Of a stretch of 64,000 nt of DNA, positions 34,349 through 46,513 are shown one piece after another. How positions within the stretch are numbered: position 1 is the first letter of the stretch; the number at the start of each line of letters is the position of its first letter. Source of the DNA: Vanessa cardui (Eukaryota; Arthropoda; Insecta; Lepidoptera; Nymphalidae); the NCBI RefSeq assembly GCF_905220365.1, contig NC_061147.1, forward strand, positions 2,294,001 to 2,358,000, written 5' to 3'. The position numbers and the translations under genes are program-made. The notes beneath the pieces are model-generated. The model was not told the origin of the DNA. It saw only the letters and a list, made by a program, of their open reading frames with translations, and did not search any database.

Positions 34349-34633
34349 AGAGAGCTGAGATAGCCCAGTGGTTAGAACACGTGCATCTTAACCAATGATT
34401 GCGGGTTCAAACCCAGGCAAACACCACTATACATATATGTGCTTAATTTGTGTTTATAATTCATCTCGTACTCAGCGGTGAAGGAAAACATCGTGAGGAA
34501 ACCTGCATGTGTCTAATGTCATCGAAATTCTGCCACATGTGCATTCCACCAACCCGCATTGTAACAACGTGGTGGAATATGTTCCAAACCCTCTCCTTAA
34601 TGGAAGAATGGAAAGTTACAGATTGTTACTTTT
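34349..34633 (+). mobile_element. SINE-A copy with 9-base target duplication
   Basis: ATTACAGAC occurs at 34340-34348 and 34634-34642. The head is the GAGATAGCCCAGTGG subfamily. The end is shortened, losing the CCCAGCAGTGGG motif. Confidence 0.87.
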
Positions 34634-35149
34634 ATTACAGACTAAAAGTGTATATATATTGAAAATATATGCTACAAAATTGAATCACAAAATCCCGAAA
34701 AGAATAATATAATACTTATCCAGTTAAATAAATAAAATAAAAAGCTTTTAATAAAATTTATGTATATTAAACCTGGAAAATACAACAAAATAAGTATAAC
34801 AAAACAATGTCTACGTATATTGGAATATATACTACATATATTATGTTTAAGTTATATATACAAGAATTTATTTGAATACAAATGACCACCAAGGTATGAT
34901 AGCATGTACATGTATGTAAAATATGTTGTATAATATTATCGAGGCAAACTTAAACAAAGTAAACGATTTCGTTACCTTTGGAATATAATTAAATTCTAAT
35001 TAAAATAAAATTATTTACAAAGCAGTACACACACTGTGTAATCGTAAGTTTATTAATTTAATTTATTGAAAGTTCCCTAATCTATTTCTATGAAAATCAA
35101 AATGGCCGAAACGCATGCACAGATTACATGAATATGCAAACACATTTAC

Positions 35150-35442
35150 TTGGTGGTAGGGCTTTGTGCTAACCCGTCTGGATAGGTACCACCCCCTCAT
35201 CAGATATTCTACCGCCAAATAACAGTACTCAGTATTGTTGTATTCCGGTTTGAAGGGTGAGTGAGCCAGTGTAACTACAGGCACAAGGGACATAACATCT
35301 TACTTCCCAAGGTTGGTGGCACATTGACGATGTAAAGAATAGTTGATATTTCTTACAGAGTCATTGTCTATGGGTGATGGTGACCACTTACCATCAGATG
35401 GCCCATACGCTCGTCCGCCAACCTAATACATAAAAAAAAAAC
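35150..35442 (+). mobile_element. Repeat B, near full-length copy
   Basis: It runs from ACTTGGTGGTAGGGCTTTGT to TCCGCCAACCTAATACATAA and a run of A. Confidence 0.82.
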
Positions 35443-35577
35443 AATGTTTGCTGGTCGTCCTGCATGACTTGTGACAGCTGGGTATGCAGCTGGTATCGAA
35501 CTTCACTTCCTGGCCCTTTTTCTTTTGGCCCATAGGGTCAGGACCAAATGGACCAATAGAGTCTTGTCCATGTTATA

Positions 35578-35727
35578 ATGTCACAATCCGAAGGTTATTT
35601 TTTCAGTCCGGTGGTTGAACTCGTCCTATTCGTCGCCATCGATGCCTCCGATGCGGATATGTCAGGAAATAGAATGCCAGATGGTCGAGCATGCTGGTGC
35701 TATGCCTTGAAGGTGCCGTACACTTAA
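35578..35727 (+). other. Unassigned 49-codon ORF in an unexplained block
   Basis: The ORF reads MSQSEGYFFSPVVELVLFVA and ends ACWCYALKVPYT. The block 35450-35730 is more GC-rich and complex than its surroundings and is not one of the repeats named here. A CAG at 35606 after a T run could be an acceptor. Other frames also give Cys-containing peptides. I do not recognise a family; it may be a decayed gene or transposon remnant. Confidence 0.15.
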
Positions 35728-36824
35728 TTCTTTAAGGTGGCGCAACTGAATTATTTCGAATATGACGCTCAATACTTCTGGTGCATAAATTGATGAAAAT
35801 ATTTTTAAATTGCAAATACATTACCTTTCTATAACCAGTATCTCTTATCCGCTCTCTAAAATAATTCTTTACGAAATCGTAATAAGTCAATAAATTACAA
35901 TCAAGAATCCTTTTTATTTTTCTGCTCATCTACGACTGGAGCTCTTCACAATGAGACCATAATCGATTTTAGCTAATTCCATAACCACTGGGGCTAAAAT
36001 CGATTTACTCTATTAATATATAAGATCTGTGAAGACTTTGTATGTCGGCAACTTTGTCAGCCAATCTTTGGGAGTATATTGTATTTAAGTCGACAGAGGT
36101 TACATTATAAATAAAAGTACGTTACTCAATAACTGTCTATATTGCATAATACAGCAGAGCTGTTAGTAAATCGCATGGCATATGTAAATTTGAGATCTGA
36201 ATTCCTGCTGAGGTTATAAAAATAATAATTTCCGCGTTACAGCTAAGAAAACTTGGTGTCTTATCAAATTCGTGCGGCTCACTGATTCTCTCTTGCATAT
36301 TTCTCAGGATTCAACTTCGTTTTCCAACTTGAAATAAGGAACGTAATACCTATGATGACTGGACTAATACTTTAATGTATACCAAAACTAGATCAATAAT
36401 GCTACCTTTTTTCATTCATAATTTTAATAAACCAGTTTATGATTAAAACAAAAACAGAATAATTAAAAACGATCTCTTAACAATTTAGTTAGTGTATTAG
36501 ACTTTTAAATACATCGTGATATATTCAATTTTTTATTGCAGTTTAATAATTGTTTTTATAGTAGTGACTATTGCAATAATTTATACTTCATTTCCTTGAG
36601 ATTAAGAAGGCCGAAATATGCGGCTCACACCAAAATAGGCAACAAGTTGTATGTTTTAAATTAATTTGTTATTAATTGTACATTTAGTGATTTAATGTTG
36701 TTTTTTCATTAAAATTGCTTTTCAATTCTTACTAGGAAAATAAACTTATTAGGAAGTGATTATTCGTCTACTTTTTAAATCATGAGTTTAAATATAAGTC
36801 ACCATCTTCCAGAGACAATGCTGC

Positions 36825-36975
36825 AAGAAAAAAATAACCATTCCTTACATCACTAAAATTTCATTGGCTCACTTATCCTTCACACCGGAAAATAAGAATA
36901 CTGCTGAGTACTGCTGTTAGGGTAGAATGATGAGTTGGTGATACGGACCCAGACTTGCACGAAGCCCTACCATAA
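36825..36975 (-). repeat. Repeat B, degenerate minus-strand copy
   Basis: ACCATTCCTTACATCACTAA, TTATCCTTCACACCGGAAAA and TGCACGAAGCCCTACC read as repeat B reversed, with large deletions. Confidence 0.55.
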
Positions 36976-37152
36976 AAAAATAAAAGAAAAATATTTATAT
37001 TATATCAACAGGTAAAATTCATACAAAATTGTCTCCCCATATTCCCCTTGAATGATGATAAGATGAAATATTGAAGTTAATTCCAATGCGATACCCCAAT
37101 ACGTGCTCTTGGTACGTGCAGATTTTCATGCGACATATGGATCCACACATTT

Positions 37153-37418
37153 TTTTATGGTATAGGTTGGCGGACGAGCATATGGGCCACCTGATAGTAA
37201 GTGGTCACTATCACCCATAGACAATGACGCTGTAATGTATATTAACTATTCCTTACATCGTCAATGTGCCACCAACCTAGGGAACTAAGATGTTATGTCA
37301 GTTGTGCCTGTTGTTACACTGGCACACTCACCCTCCAAACCGGAACACAACACTACTGAGTGCTGTTATTTGGCGGTAGAATAACTGATGAATGCACAAA
37401 GCCCTACCACCAAGTAAT
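37153..37418 (-). mobile_element. Repeat B copy, minus strand
   Basis: It runs in reverse from TTTTTTATGGTATAGGTTGGC to AATGCACAAAGCCCTACCAC, with a small deletion near the head. Confidence 0.78.
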
Positions 37419-37528
37419 AATATATGTAATTCCTCCACCGATAATGAGAAAAATTATATGATTTCTTAATTTATTATCTTTGTCACTATCACTAAGGCTT
37501 TCTAAGTCTAGGTTACCTACTATAGATA

Positions 37529-37551
37529 TTCTATTTCACGAAGTCCGTTTG
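37529..37551 (+). repeat. Sailor left terminal inverted repeat
   Basis: TTCTATTTCACGAAGTCCGT plus three more bases is identical to the reverse complement of 39305-39327; similarity continues one mismatch further inward. Confidence 0.92.
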
Positions 37552-37691
37552 GCTCTGGTTGTAGTAGTGACGTGTAGTGATAGGCGCGCTAGTGTGTGTA
37601 AACGTAGGTAGCGTTAGGAAGGAAATCTGACACGCATTATATATTTATTTAATAAATTATATAGACAATTTAAGTAAATAATATTTAGCTA

Positions 37692-39168
37692 TTAGAATGA
37701 TAAGTTGCAGAGATCACTATCAAATTCAATTCCCGATTCGCTTTCGTCAGAATCGTTCCCTAAGTTAATTATGAACTCAAAATCCAGGTCGACGTATTTT
37801 AAGTATTCTTTTTCAATTTTTTCAACATGAGCACAGGTTTTTTGCCATGTTTCACTGGTTACTCTATTCAAGCTTTCAAAGATCAGTCTATCCATGTTCG
37901 TCATGTTTTGTTCGATATTCTTTGATGCGATATAATTTTTTACAATACCCCAAATATTTTCAATAGCATTTAATTCTGGGTGATAGGGGGGAAGACGTAT
38001 GACATCAAAACCCTTGCTCTTAATAAAATCATCAATTTTATACGTTATGTGTTCATCTTTGTGTTTTTTTATAATATCGTACAATTCCAATTTAAGGAGA
38101 GATTGCTCAAATGCTATACCCTTATCCCTAAGCCATTGCTGCATGTCTGCTTTCTTTGTAGCCGACGTCGGTAGTTTTTCCGTCCGTGTGTTGTGATATG
38201 AAGCATTGTCTAAGACAATGACAGAGCGTGGGGATAAATTGGGTAAAAGTTTTTCGTTTAGCCATTTAACATAATTATCGTAGCTCATATTAGAATGGTA
38301 ATCGCCAGCTGTTGAGTTGGCTTTATAAATCAATGAAGCATTTTCAATATATCCATCCTTTGTACCCGCATGCACTAATATAAAGCGAGTGCCTGTGCTA
38401 ATTTTTTTTAAGAATGCTTTACTCTCTTTCTTTTGTGCCCAGGTGTTGTTTCGCACGTGTGTTGAAAGGACATAACTTTCATCGGTGTACACAATTGCGC
38501 GAACTTGACTGCGATATTCTGACATCTTCTTCAAAAATTTTAAACGCCACATTTGTATATCGTGACGCTCCGTCAAAATTTTACGGTTATTCTCTGTTTT
38601 ACGCCACTTGTAACCTAACTTCAATAACAATTGACGAACAGTTTCGATACAACCATCAAAACCATTTTTTTCATTTAATACAGTTTTTAACTTAGCCAAC
38701 GTTGGAATTTCTTTATGGATGACATGGAAATTTTGTATAGTACTGCGAACAACATCGGCTGTAAAATTATCTATTTCTATCTTACTATCCCGCTTTCTTC
38801 TTTTCTTCATAGGAGAAGTGAAATTTGATGAGCAGGATGGCAATTCCTTCTCTTCTTTTAATATCCGTTGAACAGTTTTCATAGAAACACCTGTAGCCTC
38901 AGCTGTACGCCTTGTAATATCTCCTAAATGAGACAAATCACAGTTAGGTTCCGCAACTGATTTTGTGAATTCATACTCTTCTCGCAGGAAATGATAAACG
39001 CTAGCTATCATGCTTCGACCCTAGAACCAAACCAATTCGAAATACCTATTTAAATAATAAAATTTATAATATTAGATAGATAAACTCTTAATAGCACACA
39101 AAAAATAGTAACAATAGTTAAAAAAATTTTACCTCACTGTGGACAACTTTTCTGCGTTTACTTGCCAT
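37692..39168 (-). CDS. DDE transposase, IS630-Tc1-mariner superfamily (DD82E)
   Basis: Two exons on the minus strand are proposed: 39168-39133 (MASKRRKVVHSE, donor GAG|GTAAAA) and 39020-37692 (acceptor TTCTAG, starting GRSM), giving 454 residues. Using only the second exon gives 439 residues from the Met at 39011. An N-terminal helix-turn-helix (ITRRTAEATGVSMKTVQRIL) binds the element ends. The catalytic triad is D in VYTDES, D in VIVLDNASYH and E in HPELNAIENIWG. There are 82 residues between the second D and the E, instead of 34 in Tc1. A bipartite basic patch (KKRRKRD) may be a nuclear signal, and the C terminus is acidic. All key residues are intact. Confidence 0.9.
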
Positions 39169-39304
39169 GCTGACGTTACTCTTTGATTTTTTTTAGCGCA
39201 GAAACAAAACACTAGTGACTCTGACCGCGTCGCGATCGTAACTGAGCGCTCCCGAGGTTACGCACACTAAAACAGTGTGCACGTACAGACCTTACATTCA
39301 TAGT

Positions 39305-39327
39305 CAAACGGACTTCGTGAAATAGAA
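39305..39327 (-). repeat. Sailor right terminal inverted repeat
   Basis: It is the reverse complement of 37529-37551 and is followed by the TA duplication at 39328-39329. Confidence 0.92.
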
Positions 39328-39329
39328 TA

Positions 39330-40795
39330 ACTATACATATATCAGGTAGTCAAATAGCAATTCTTTGTATAATTGTGTTCCAGTTTGAATGGTAATCGAA
39401 CTACAGGCACAAGGGACATAACATCATAGCTTTCTTACAACGCCAATATACTGCGAAGAAAGACATTTTCCATCAGGTCGTCCCCCAAACTTTACATAAA
39501 AAATCAATCTTTGATCATGTGACATACCAAATACTTAATGACTCGGCAATTCACCCGTGAAATAGCTGACTGAGCACTTAGAGAAATTACATATATGCAG
39601 ATATGTTAATCGAATTCGTCAATATGCAACTTGTCTGCGGCCGTCTCGATGTAATAAAATTATATTCTATGGACGCGAAAAATCTGACCGCAAATATTTC
39701 TAATTCTGTGGCAGAAATTTTATGTAAATCAGAATACCTGCATTAAAGTCAAAGTGCAGAGTACACAGTTGAAGTAAAAACATATTAGTTTCTGTATATA
39801 ATAAGAATAAATACAACTTGTCACAATTATAAAATCTAGTTTAGTCGAAGGAAGGGCTTTGTGTAAGTTATGATGGATAGGTACCACTCAATCTGCAAAT
39901 ATTCAACTTATTAATAGGTATGTATATAACATCTTAGCTCCCAGGATTAGGTGATCACATCGAGCGACCTGGTCCAACAGTACCAACAGGTCTTTCGATT
40001 TTTAAGGCTTTTGCTGCCTTGCACAACGAATCTGTGCAATCAGCTTTAAGCGGTTATTTTTCGGAAGCGATACGACTTCTTGGAAATATTCAAAACGGGA
40101 ACCTATTCATATCTTAAAGGCCGGCAACACACTGTAAGCCTTCCGATGTCGCAGATGTTCATGGGTAGTGGTAGTCACTTTCCACCAGGTGAGACTGACG
40201 CCTGTCAATTATGCCATAAAAACATACAGTAGGTTAGTTTTTGCTTTAGCTATATTATTTTCAAAATCCATTTCAGACACATTTAGCTCTGGTATGTTAG
40301 AACAAAACAGATTCAAACCGGTACAAAAATAGGCAGAAGGAAATATTTTAATTCATGGTCTGGTTTATTTAAATGAGGAACATGCAAAAAATTCAATGCC
40401 ATACTTTCTAATTATGTGTTACTCATAATTCAAATAAAATAAAAAAAATATGATTATATAAACTTCGAGAATAATGATAGCCAATTCAGTTACTTTATGG
40501 TGACATCTGTGATAACACAAAACCAATTGTTCTATAATCAAAAATATTTTAGAACATTAAAGTTAAATCTGAAGTTTTTTTTTTTAAGTTAATAATGGCA
40601 TTAGTACTTATATACACAGCCTAACACACACAGCCAGTTAAGGCGATAAAACTCTGCATAATGTTTTAGTTTGTTAATTTACATTAAAGATAAAAAATAT
40701 TTGAAAGCGAAAAGACATCGTGAAATAATTGCTTAATGGAAGTACTTATTTAATTGTTTATTTTTACAACAAATGTATAATTTTTATAACTAGAA
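39330..40795. other. Region upstream of the MFS transporter
   Basis: Degenerate repeat-B pieces lie at about 39365-39500 and 39843-40220 (AGGGCTTTGTGTAAGTTATG, TCTTAGCTCCCAGGATTAGG). The rest is AT-rich with no recognisable exon or TATA-type promoter that I can defend. Confidence 0.5.
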
Positions 40796-40831
40796 ATGAG
40801 CTGCGTTGGTGATATTTATTTTTGGCGGCAG
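40796..40831 (+). CDS. MFS transporter exon 1 (12 codons)
   Basis: It encodes MSCVGDIYFWRQ and ends CAG|GTAAGT in phase 0. Joined to SLVLMADCAHSIGTG it gives the usual short cytosolic N terminus before helix 1. The start is inferred from fit, not from transcripts. Confidence 0.7.
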
Positions 40832-41739
40832 GTAAGTTATTATTTTTTTAAATTCTTTATGGTAGAGATCTTTCACCTTTCTGTTTAGAGAAAGATAATA
40901 AAAAAGAGAATTTATTGAATAGATTTCACATTGTTAAAATAAACGTTATATCCAATAATATATTTATCTAATAAAATATATTAACGGAATTCTAAGATAT
41001 AGTATTAGTATAACCATACACCCCTTAGATTTTTGGTGCGAGTACTATGTATATTAATTTTTATATTTAAAATAATTATAAGTAATTAATAGAATTTTTA
41101 TCAATAGATTGTGTGATTTATAAAATCTTACGTACAAAGTTTCGTCCATCTGCTACTTGTTTGGAAATCGTCTCTACGACTATATTAACAATATATTAAC
41201 ATAGTGAAATATATTTAAGAGCACTTTTAACATATAAGCATGCTATATAATAAATGACTGTTTCGTAACTATTAAATTTTCGTAAATATTAAATATAAAA
41301 GGTCCATCTCAATAGAAAATTTGTACTTTTTAGCAAATAACGCAAACGAAACGAAATAATTAACAAATAAATTCTTAGTTAGAATATACAATTACGGTAA
41401 AATAGAATTAATAATAAACACATAGCATTTAATAGGTTGTATATAATATTACGCTAAAGACGCCGGCGTTATTACTTTTCTGAATAGCATAGCTGAGCTT
41501 TTGAGCTAGAAAAGCTTCAGCGCTTTAATCACCAAACTGTAGACAAGTCTAATATAAAAGTTAATTGCGCTTTTGTTTCATTCATTTTCATTAACATTGC
41601 AAGTAAAACCGATGCTTATTATTATTTTTATTTTGTGAGCTTTTTTGCAGTAATAATTATATATTGTGTTAAAACCTCCAAGAAAAAGAAACTCAGGAAC
41701 AAGCACAATTCATTTTTTTTAACATTAATAATTATTTAT

Positions 41740-41811
<72 letters not shown>

Positions 41812-44470
41812 ATTTTAATTTAATTTACAACCACAGGCTCGCAGATGCCCGTGCCTTTTTTTACATTTTATATTAAATTACATTTAATAAAAATATAATC
41901 CCCATATTAAAGACATTACAGTTTAAACGCATCTTAATAATGAGTACAATTGTGTGTGGGAGACAGGAGCCCAGGAGACTTGAAATTACTCTTCTAAATG
42001 ATGAGAACATGGCTATTAGAAAAAGAGGAAAATAGCGTTATTAGCTAAAGTCTGTTAAGGCTTTCTAAATTTAAATAAAGTGTTTTAACATTTTTAATGG
42101 TTTAGTAGCAATATCAGTACGTAGCACTAACAAACACAAGCGTATTATTTATTCTTCCGAACAGAGAGTTTGGAGTAAGGTACTGCCAGAATCCAAACGT
42201 ATCTGCGAAATTTAATGGTTACGGCACTCTACTTCATTCTAATAATAAAAGCTGTTTTACAATTTAAATCGTGGAAGAGAATTTAGCTTCAGTAACTTAT
42301 ATAATTAACTGTTAAATTATGCTACCGTCTTTGGGGAGAGCTTAAGCCTCCACGGGGCTGACAATGTCTTATCTTGAGGAAGTGAATGAAATGAAAAAAA
42401 AGAAATACTTGGTCGTAGGGCTTCGTGCAAGCTCATCTGTGTGGGTGCCACCCACTCATCAGATATTCTACCGCCAAACAACAGTACTTAATATTTTTGT
42501 GTTCTGGTTTAGGTGGGTGAGTGAGCCAGTGTAACTACAGGCAGAAAGGACATATCATCTTAGTTCCCAAGGTTATTGGCGCATTGGTGATGTAAGGAAT
42601 AGTTAATATATCTTACAGCGTCATTGTCTATGGGTGATGGTGACCACTTACAATCAGGTGGCCCATATGCTCGTCCGCAAAACTATAGGATTAAAATGAT
42701 TACTAAGCAATATATGAATAGACTATGTATTATTTCAGAGCTTAGTTCTCATGGCGGACTGCGCACACTCCATTGGAACTGGTCTTATGTTGTCGTTCCC
42801 GGCGGTCTTGAACCCTAGTATCCTATCTCCTAGTAGTACAGAAATTTCTGTCACACCAGACGAAGCTTCTTGGATTGGTAAGTATTTACTTATACCGATG
42901 TCACAGGATATATATTATACTTTTATTTTTGAAGCGGTCTTCTGATTACATCATACGATAAACATGCCAAATTTAACCTTATTCGTAAACTATACATAGT
43001 CCACTTTCATTTGTAACTTATAATCTAACTAGCGACCTGTCCCGGCTTCGCACGGGTCGGGTCGCTTATACCATATTTACTACAGAATTAGTTTATTTAC
43101 GACACCACATTAACAACCACACCAAAAACCTACCCTGGAATCACTGTATCTTATAAAAAAAACCAGCCAGTCCGACGATATTTTTTATTCAGACGTACTT
43201 TTCTTTTTTTTTTACAGCTGCGAGTCATGGATTTTCCGGAGTCATCGGATTTTGCATAATTCCACCACTTATGCAAATATTTGGGCGTAAATTCGCCTTT
43301 TTTACCATGAACATCTTGGTCAGTATTGGGTTTTTTGTGTTTGCCCTCGCGAACAGCATATCTGCCCTGTACAGTGCAAGAATTATTCAAGGAATGTCAT
43401 TGTGCGGAGTTTACATTACTGCTATGGTTCTGGGAGAGTATTCCCATCCAAAAAGAAGAGGATATTTCATAACGATAAAAAAAGCTTCGGTTGCGTTGGG
43501 TTCCCTCATGTGTCACTCCTTGGCTTCGTATTGGACTTGGAGACAAATTGCGATATTCTCGATCATCCCTCAAATCGTTTCAATTATATTTACCTGCTTA
43601 TGGCCTGAAAGTCCAGCATTTCTGGCCATGAGTGGGAGATATGAAGAGTGCAGTGCATCGTACGTGTGGTTACATGGTGACACTCCGAAGAATAGAAAAG
43701 ATTTGGAAGAAATCATAGCAGCCCAACAGGATAGACGGCAGAAGAATAAAAATACCAGAAAGGACAAATTGATAGCGTATTTGAAGAAACTGATGCAGAG
43801 GGATTTTCTTAGATCTTTCGTAATCGTATCTGTTCTAACGATGATTATTGACGCGTGTGGTAGATATTACATGCTTGCTTATATTGTTGAAATTTTGATT
43901 GAAATAACTAGAGATAAGTCGATCGCTGTGTACTGTACTATTGGCGCTGATGTTTTGACATTGGTCGCGCTGTCAACTTCATGTTTCATTATAAGATGTT
44001 TTAAAAGAAGAACGATACTGTTCACAGCAGGAATACTATCAGTATTTTTAATGTTTCTAACAAGTTTTCTCACATATTTGGAATCTAGTTACAACATTCA
44101 TATTTACTTGTGGTTAAAGCCTTTTGTAATACTCTTAAATGTTTTCATTGTTAATGCTGGCGTCGTTCCGGTTTGTTTTGCTATAATCGGAGAAATTATG
44201 CCATTAGAACATAAGGGTACGGGAGCATGTACGACTGGCATAGTTTTTACGCTTTTATATGCCCTTGTCATGAAATTAACTCCATTGATGATGGACAAAA
44301 CCGGTATCGTGGGTACGTTTGGAATTTACGGCATATGGGTGGTAGCTGGTTTGGTTGTTTTATATTTTGTTCTTAATGAAACAAAAGATAAGACTTTGCA
44401 AGAAATAGAAAATGAAATTAAAGGAAATAAGTCTTCTGTGTTTTTGAACGATACACCATTGATGTCATGA
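40796..44470 (+). CDS. MFS sugar transporter, Tret1-like, complete 3-exon gene
   Basis: Exons are 40796-40831, 42739-42877 and 43218-44470; phases agree and give 475 residues, normal for a 12-helix sugar porter. It likely carries trehalose or another sugar across the plasma membrane. Family marks are PDEASWI before helix 2, GRKFAFF after helix 2 (the GRR/K loop), GEYSHPKRRGYF after helix 4, WPESPAFL before the central loop, and NETKDKTLQEIENEI after helix 12 (the PETKGKT motif with N for P). Divergence at several motifs means substrate cannot be assigned. The first exon is only 12 codons and was chosen because ATG, GTAAGT donor and phase 0 all fit. Other lepidopteran genomes carry many such genes. 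Confidence 0.9.
41743..41808. repeat. TA dinucleotide microsatellite
   Basis: About 32 uninterrupted TA units lie in intron 1 of the MFS transporter gene. Confidence 0.95.
42409..42690 (+). mobile_element. Repeat B copy in MFS intron 1
   Basis: It runs from ACTTGGTCGTAGGGCTTCGT to TATGCTCGTCCGCAAAACTA, ending about 50 bases before exon 2. Confidence 0.78.
42739..42877 (+). CDS. MFS transporter exon 2 (helix 1)
   Basis: It follows GTATTATTTCAG, encodes SLVLMADCAHSIGTGLMLSF, PAVLNPSILSPSS and VTPDEASWI, and ends ATTG|GTAAGT in phase 1. Confidence 0.88.
43028..43115 (+). repeat. Repeat D head fragment
   Basis: AACTAGCGACCTGTCCCGGC and TTTATTTACGACACCACATT match the head of repeat D; it lies in MFS intron 2. 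Confidence 0.65.
43218..44470 (+). CDS. MFS transporter exon 3 (helices 2-12)
   Basis: It follows TTTTTTTTACAG, starts by completing an Ala codon and reads AASHGFSGVIGFCIIPPLMQ through to GNKSSVFLNDTPLMS, stop TGA 44468-44470. It encodes most of the protein without interruption. Confidence 0.93.
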
Positions 44471-44520
44471 GTAATGGCATGATACGTGCAGATTTTAAAA
44501 AGGTTAAATTATTGATATTT

Positions 44521-44526
44521 AATAAA
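44521..44526 (+). promoter_or_regulatory. Candidate polyadenylation signal of the MFS transporter
   Basis: AATAAA lies 51 bases after the stop codon. It is unconfirmed. Confidence 0.45.
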
Positions 44527-45659
44527 AGTGACACAATTTTTCAAGTGGTCTCTTTTGTCTCCTACTATTAAAAAGATACTATTAATATCACGCTAATTTC
44601 TTTATAACATATAAATACATATATTTGTCTACCATATTGGTCTAATGGCTAGCGTCCAAGGATGCTTCAAACTAAAAAATGCTAAAAAATTATTGGTGTT
44701 TTCTGTCAAGTAACTCCAAAAACCAAAGTTTTACACTTCCGTGAATTAGTAGACAAATAGAGTCTAATGCCTGAACTCCCTGAATTTGCTGTCACGTGGA
44801 AGTACAAAAGAGTAATAGAATGCCGCTATGTCGAGTTTTGACCTCATATCATATATGAGCTACTTGTTTAGGAATTTTGCGTTCAGGATTTCCACTATGA
44901 CTTAAGTCGATCAGAACATCATAAAAATATTTTATTTCGTTATGTATTTATAGTGTTGTGATCAATATTGAAATGTATCTACTAGTAAATCTGACACCAT
45001 TCCACGCGGTCAAGATTTATACAGTAACTAGTTTTAGTTCATATTTGTATATATATATTTAAGCATTTAATGTTGTTAATTCTTATATTGAAAATTTAAA
45101 TCTGACTGACCATTTTATATTTCGAAACCAGTCTTAGGTTATATCAAGATGTTAACTATAAGTTGTCACGATTTAATTTTAAGTCATCTTTATCGATTTT
45201 CTAATACTTAATAAGAATAATATGTTTAACAATAGAATTTATAATATATTGGTCTGTATTTTTTCAAGGTACAAAATAATTTATGAAACATTTTTAAATA
45301 AGCATGGATATCATACTTAGTAGTAGTAGCATTTATACACTGAAATACTGAAAATTGGTAGGTAAACTGACATCACATCCACTTAATAGATACCTCCACC
45401 CGGAGACCATAATGTACAATGTCAATGACCTTCTTTTTTTATGAACTAAAATGTTTTGTCCCCTGTGGCATCACTGCCAGTTGTATCACATACATCAAAT
45501 ACTCTTCATCACATTGAGAAGGACTGAAACAAAAGCATCTATTAATATTGATGAAATCGATCAACGAATCCGTATGTTACTTGTCTATGTGGGAACTGTT
45601 GTCACGTGAACAAGGTTGACGGAAGAAGGATTGTTTTTTTTTAAGCCTAGCTTGGAGAA

Positions 45660-45800
45660 CTAAGGGCTTGGATAATAGGTAAGTTATGTCCGTTGTGTTT
45701 GTAGATACACTGACTAATTAATCTTTGAAAACGGAACACAACAATAAGTATTACAAGGTAGTGAATAATGGTATCTACCCAGACGTGCTGGCACATAGTT
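45660..45800 (-). repeat. Repeat B, degenerate minus-strand fragment
   Basis: AGTTATGTCCGTTGTGTTTG and CGGAACACAACAATAAGTAT, then TACCCAGACGTGCTGGCAC, follow repeat B in reverse. Confidence 0.5.
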
Positions 45801-45995
45801 CTAACGTCTAACTTCGTCTTGAATGATTTTTTTAAGAAATCTAACTGAACTTTATCTAGTATTATTATAATACGTTTAAGATTATAAATAATTAAATGTG
45901 CTGAAGTAATAAACACTTTTGACTTATAATATACCATTATTTTGTGTTTTACCTATTACATATGAAATGAACAAATCGTGAGATGGAACAAGGAG

Positions 45996-46268
45996 ATGCT
46001 GAGATAGCCCAGTGGTTAGAACGCGTGCATCTTAATCGATGATTTCGGGGTCAAAACCAGGCAAGTACCACTATATCACGTGCTCGGCGATGAAGGAAAA
46101 CATCGTGTGGAAACCTGCTTGTGTCTAATTTCATTGAAATTCTGCCACATGTGCATTCCACCAACCCGCAATAGAACAGCGTGGTGGAATATGTTCCAAA
46201 CGCTCTAATGAATGGGAGAGGAGACCTTATCCCAGCAGTGGGAAATATACAGGCTGTTACTTTACTTT
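45996..46268 (+). mobile_element. SINE-A copy
   Basis: The head GCTGAGATAGCCCAGTGGTT and the tail GGCTGTTACTTTACTTT place it in the TTAC-tailed subfamily. The B box is changed and a short deletion follows it. Confidence 0.85.
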
Positions 46269-46513
46269 TGCGCAAGGACCGCTGTATTTTAAAAGACTAA
46301 TTTATGTTCGTAATCCATCTCTCGGTACAGGAGGTGAAAAGATTCGATTGAAATTCTGCCGCAAGCATATAACCCCAATGAACAGCCCTTCCACCAAACC
46401 AACTTACAACTTAGTACAAGTTCCATCTAAGTAAAAAAAACAAACTGTTGTTTTTTATAGGAATCACATTAAGCATAAGTGAGCAAGTCTCAAGGTCGTG
46501 GATTAGAATGCTT

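Larger units (their letters stand above)
31242..37526. other. Intergenic region, protease gene to Sailor element
   Basis: No convincing gene was found. It contains repeat H (31845-32140), SINE-A copies (32548, 33828, 34349), MITE-E (33244-33707), repeat B (35150, 36825, 37153) and an unexplained higher-complexity block at 35450-35730. Confidence 0.6.
37529..39327 (-). mobile_element. Sailor-type (DD82E) IS630-Tc1-mariner transposon, apparently complete
   Basis: The 1,799-base element has 23-base perfect terminal inverted repeats (37529-37551 and 39305-39327) starting TTCTATTTCACGAAGTCCGT. TA dinucleotides flank it at 37527-37528 and 39328-39329, the target duplication of this superfamily. 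Inside is one gene for a DDE transposase with an uninterrupted frame apart from a 112-base intron. Perfect ends plus an open frame suggest recent insertion. The DD82E spacing matches the Sailor group; that family name is from memory. Confidence 0.92.

Noticed and set aside
41635..41823. Small plus-strand ORF with an Ile-Tyr repeat
   Set aside because: It is a translation of the TA microsatellite.
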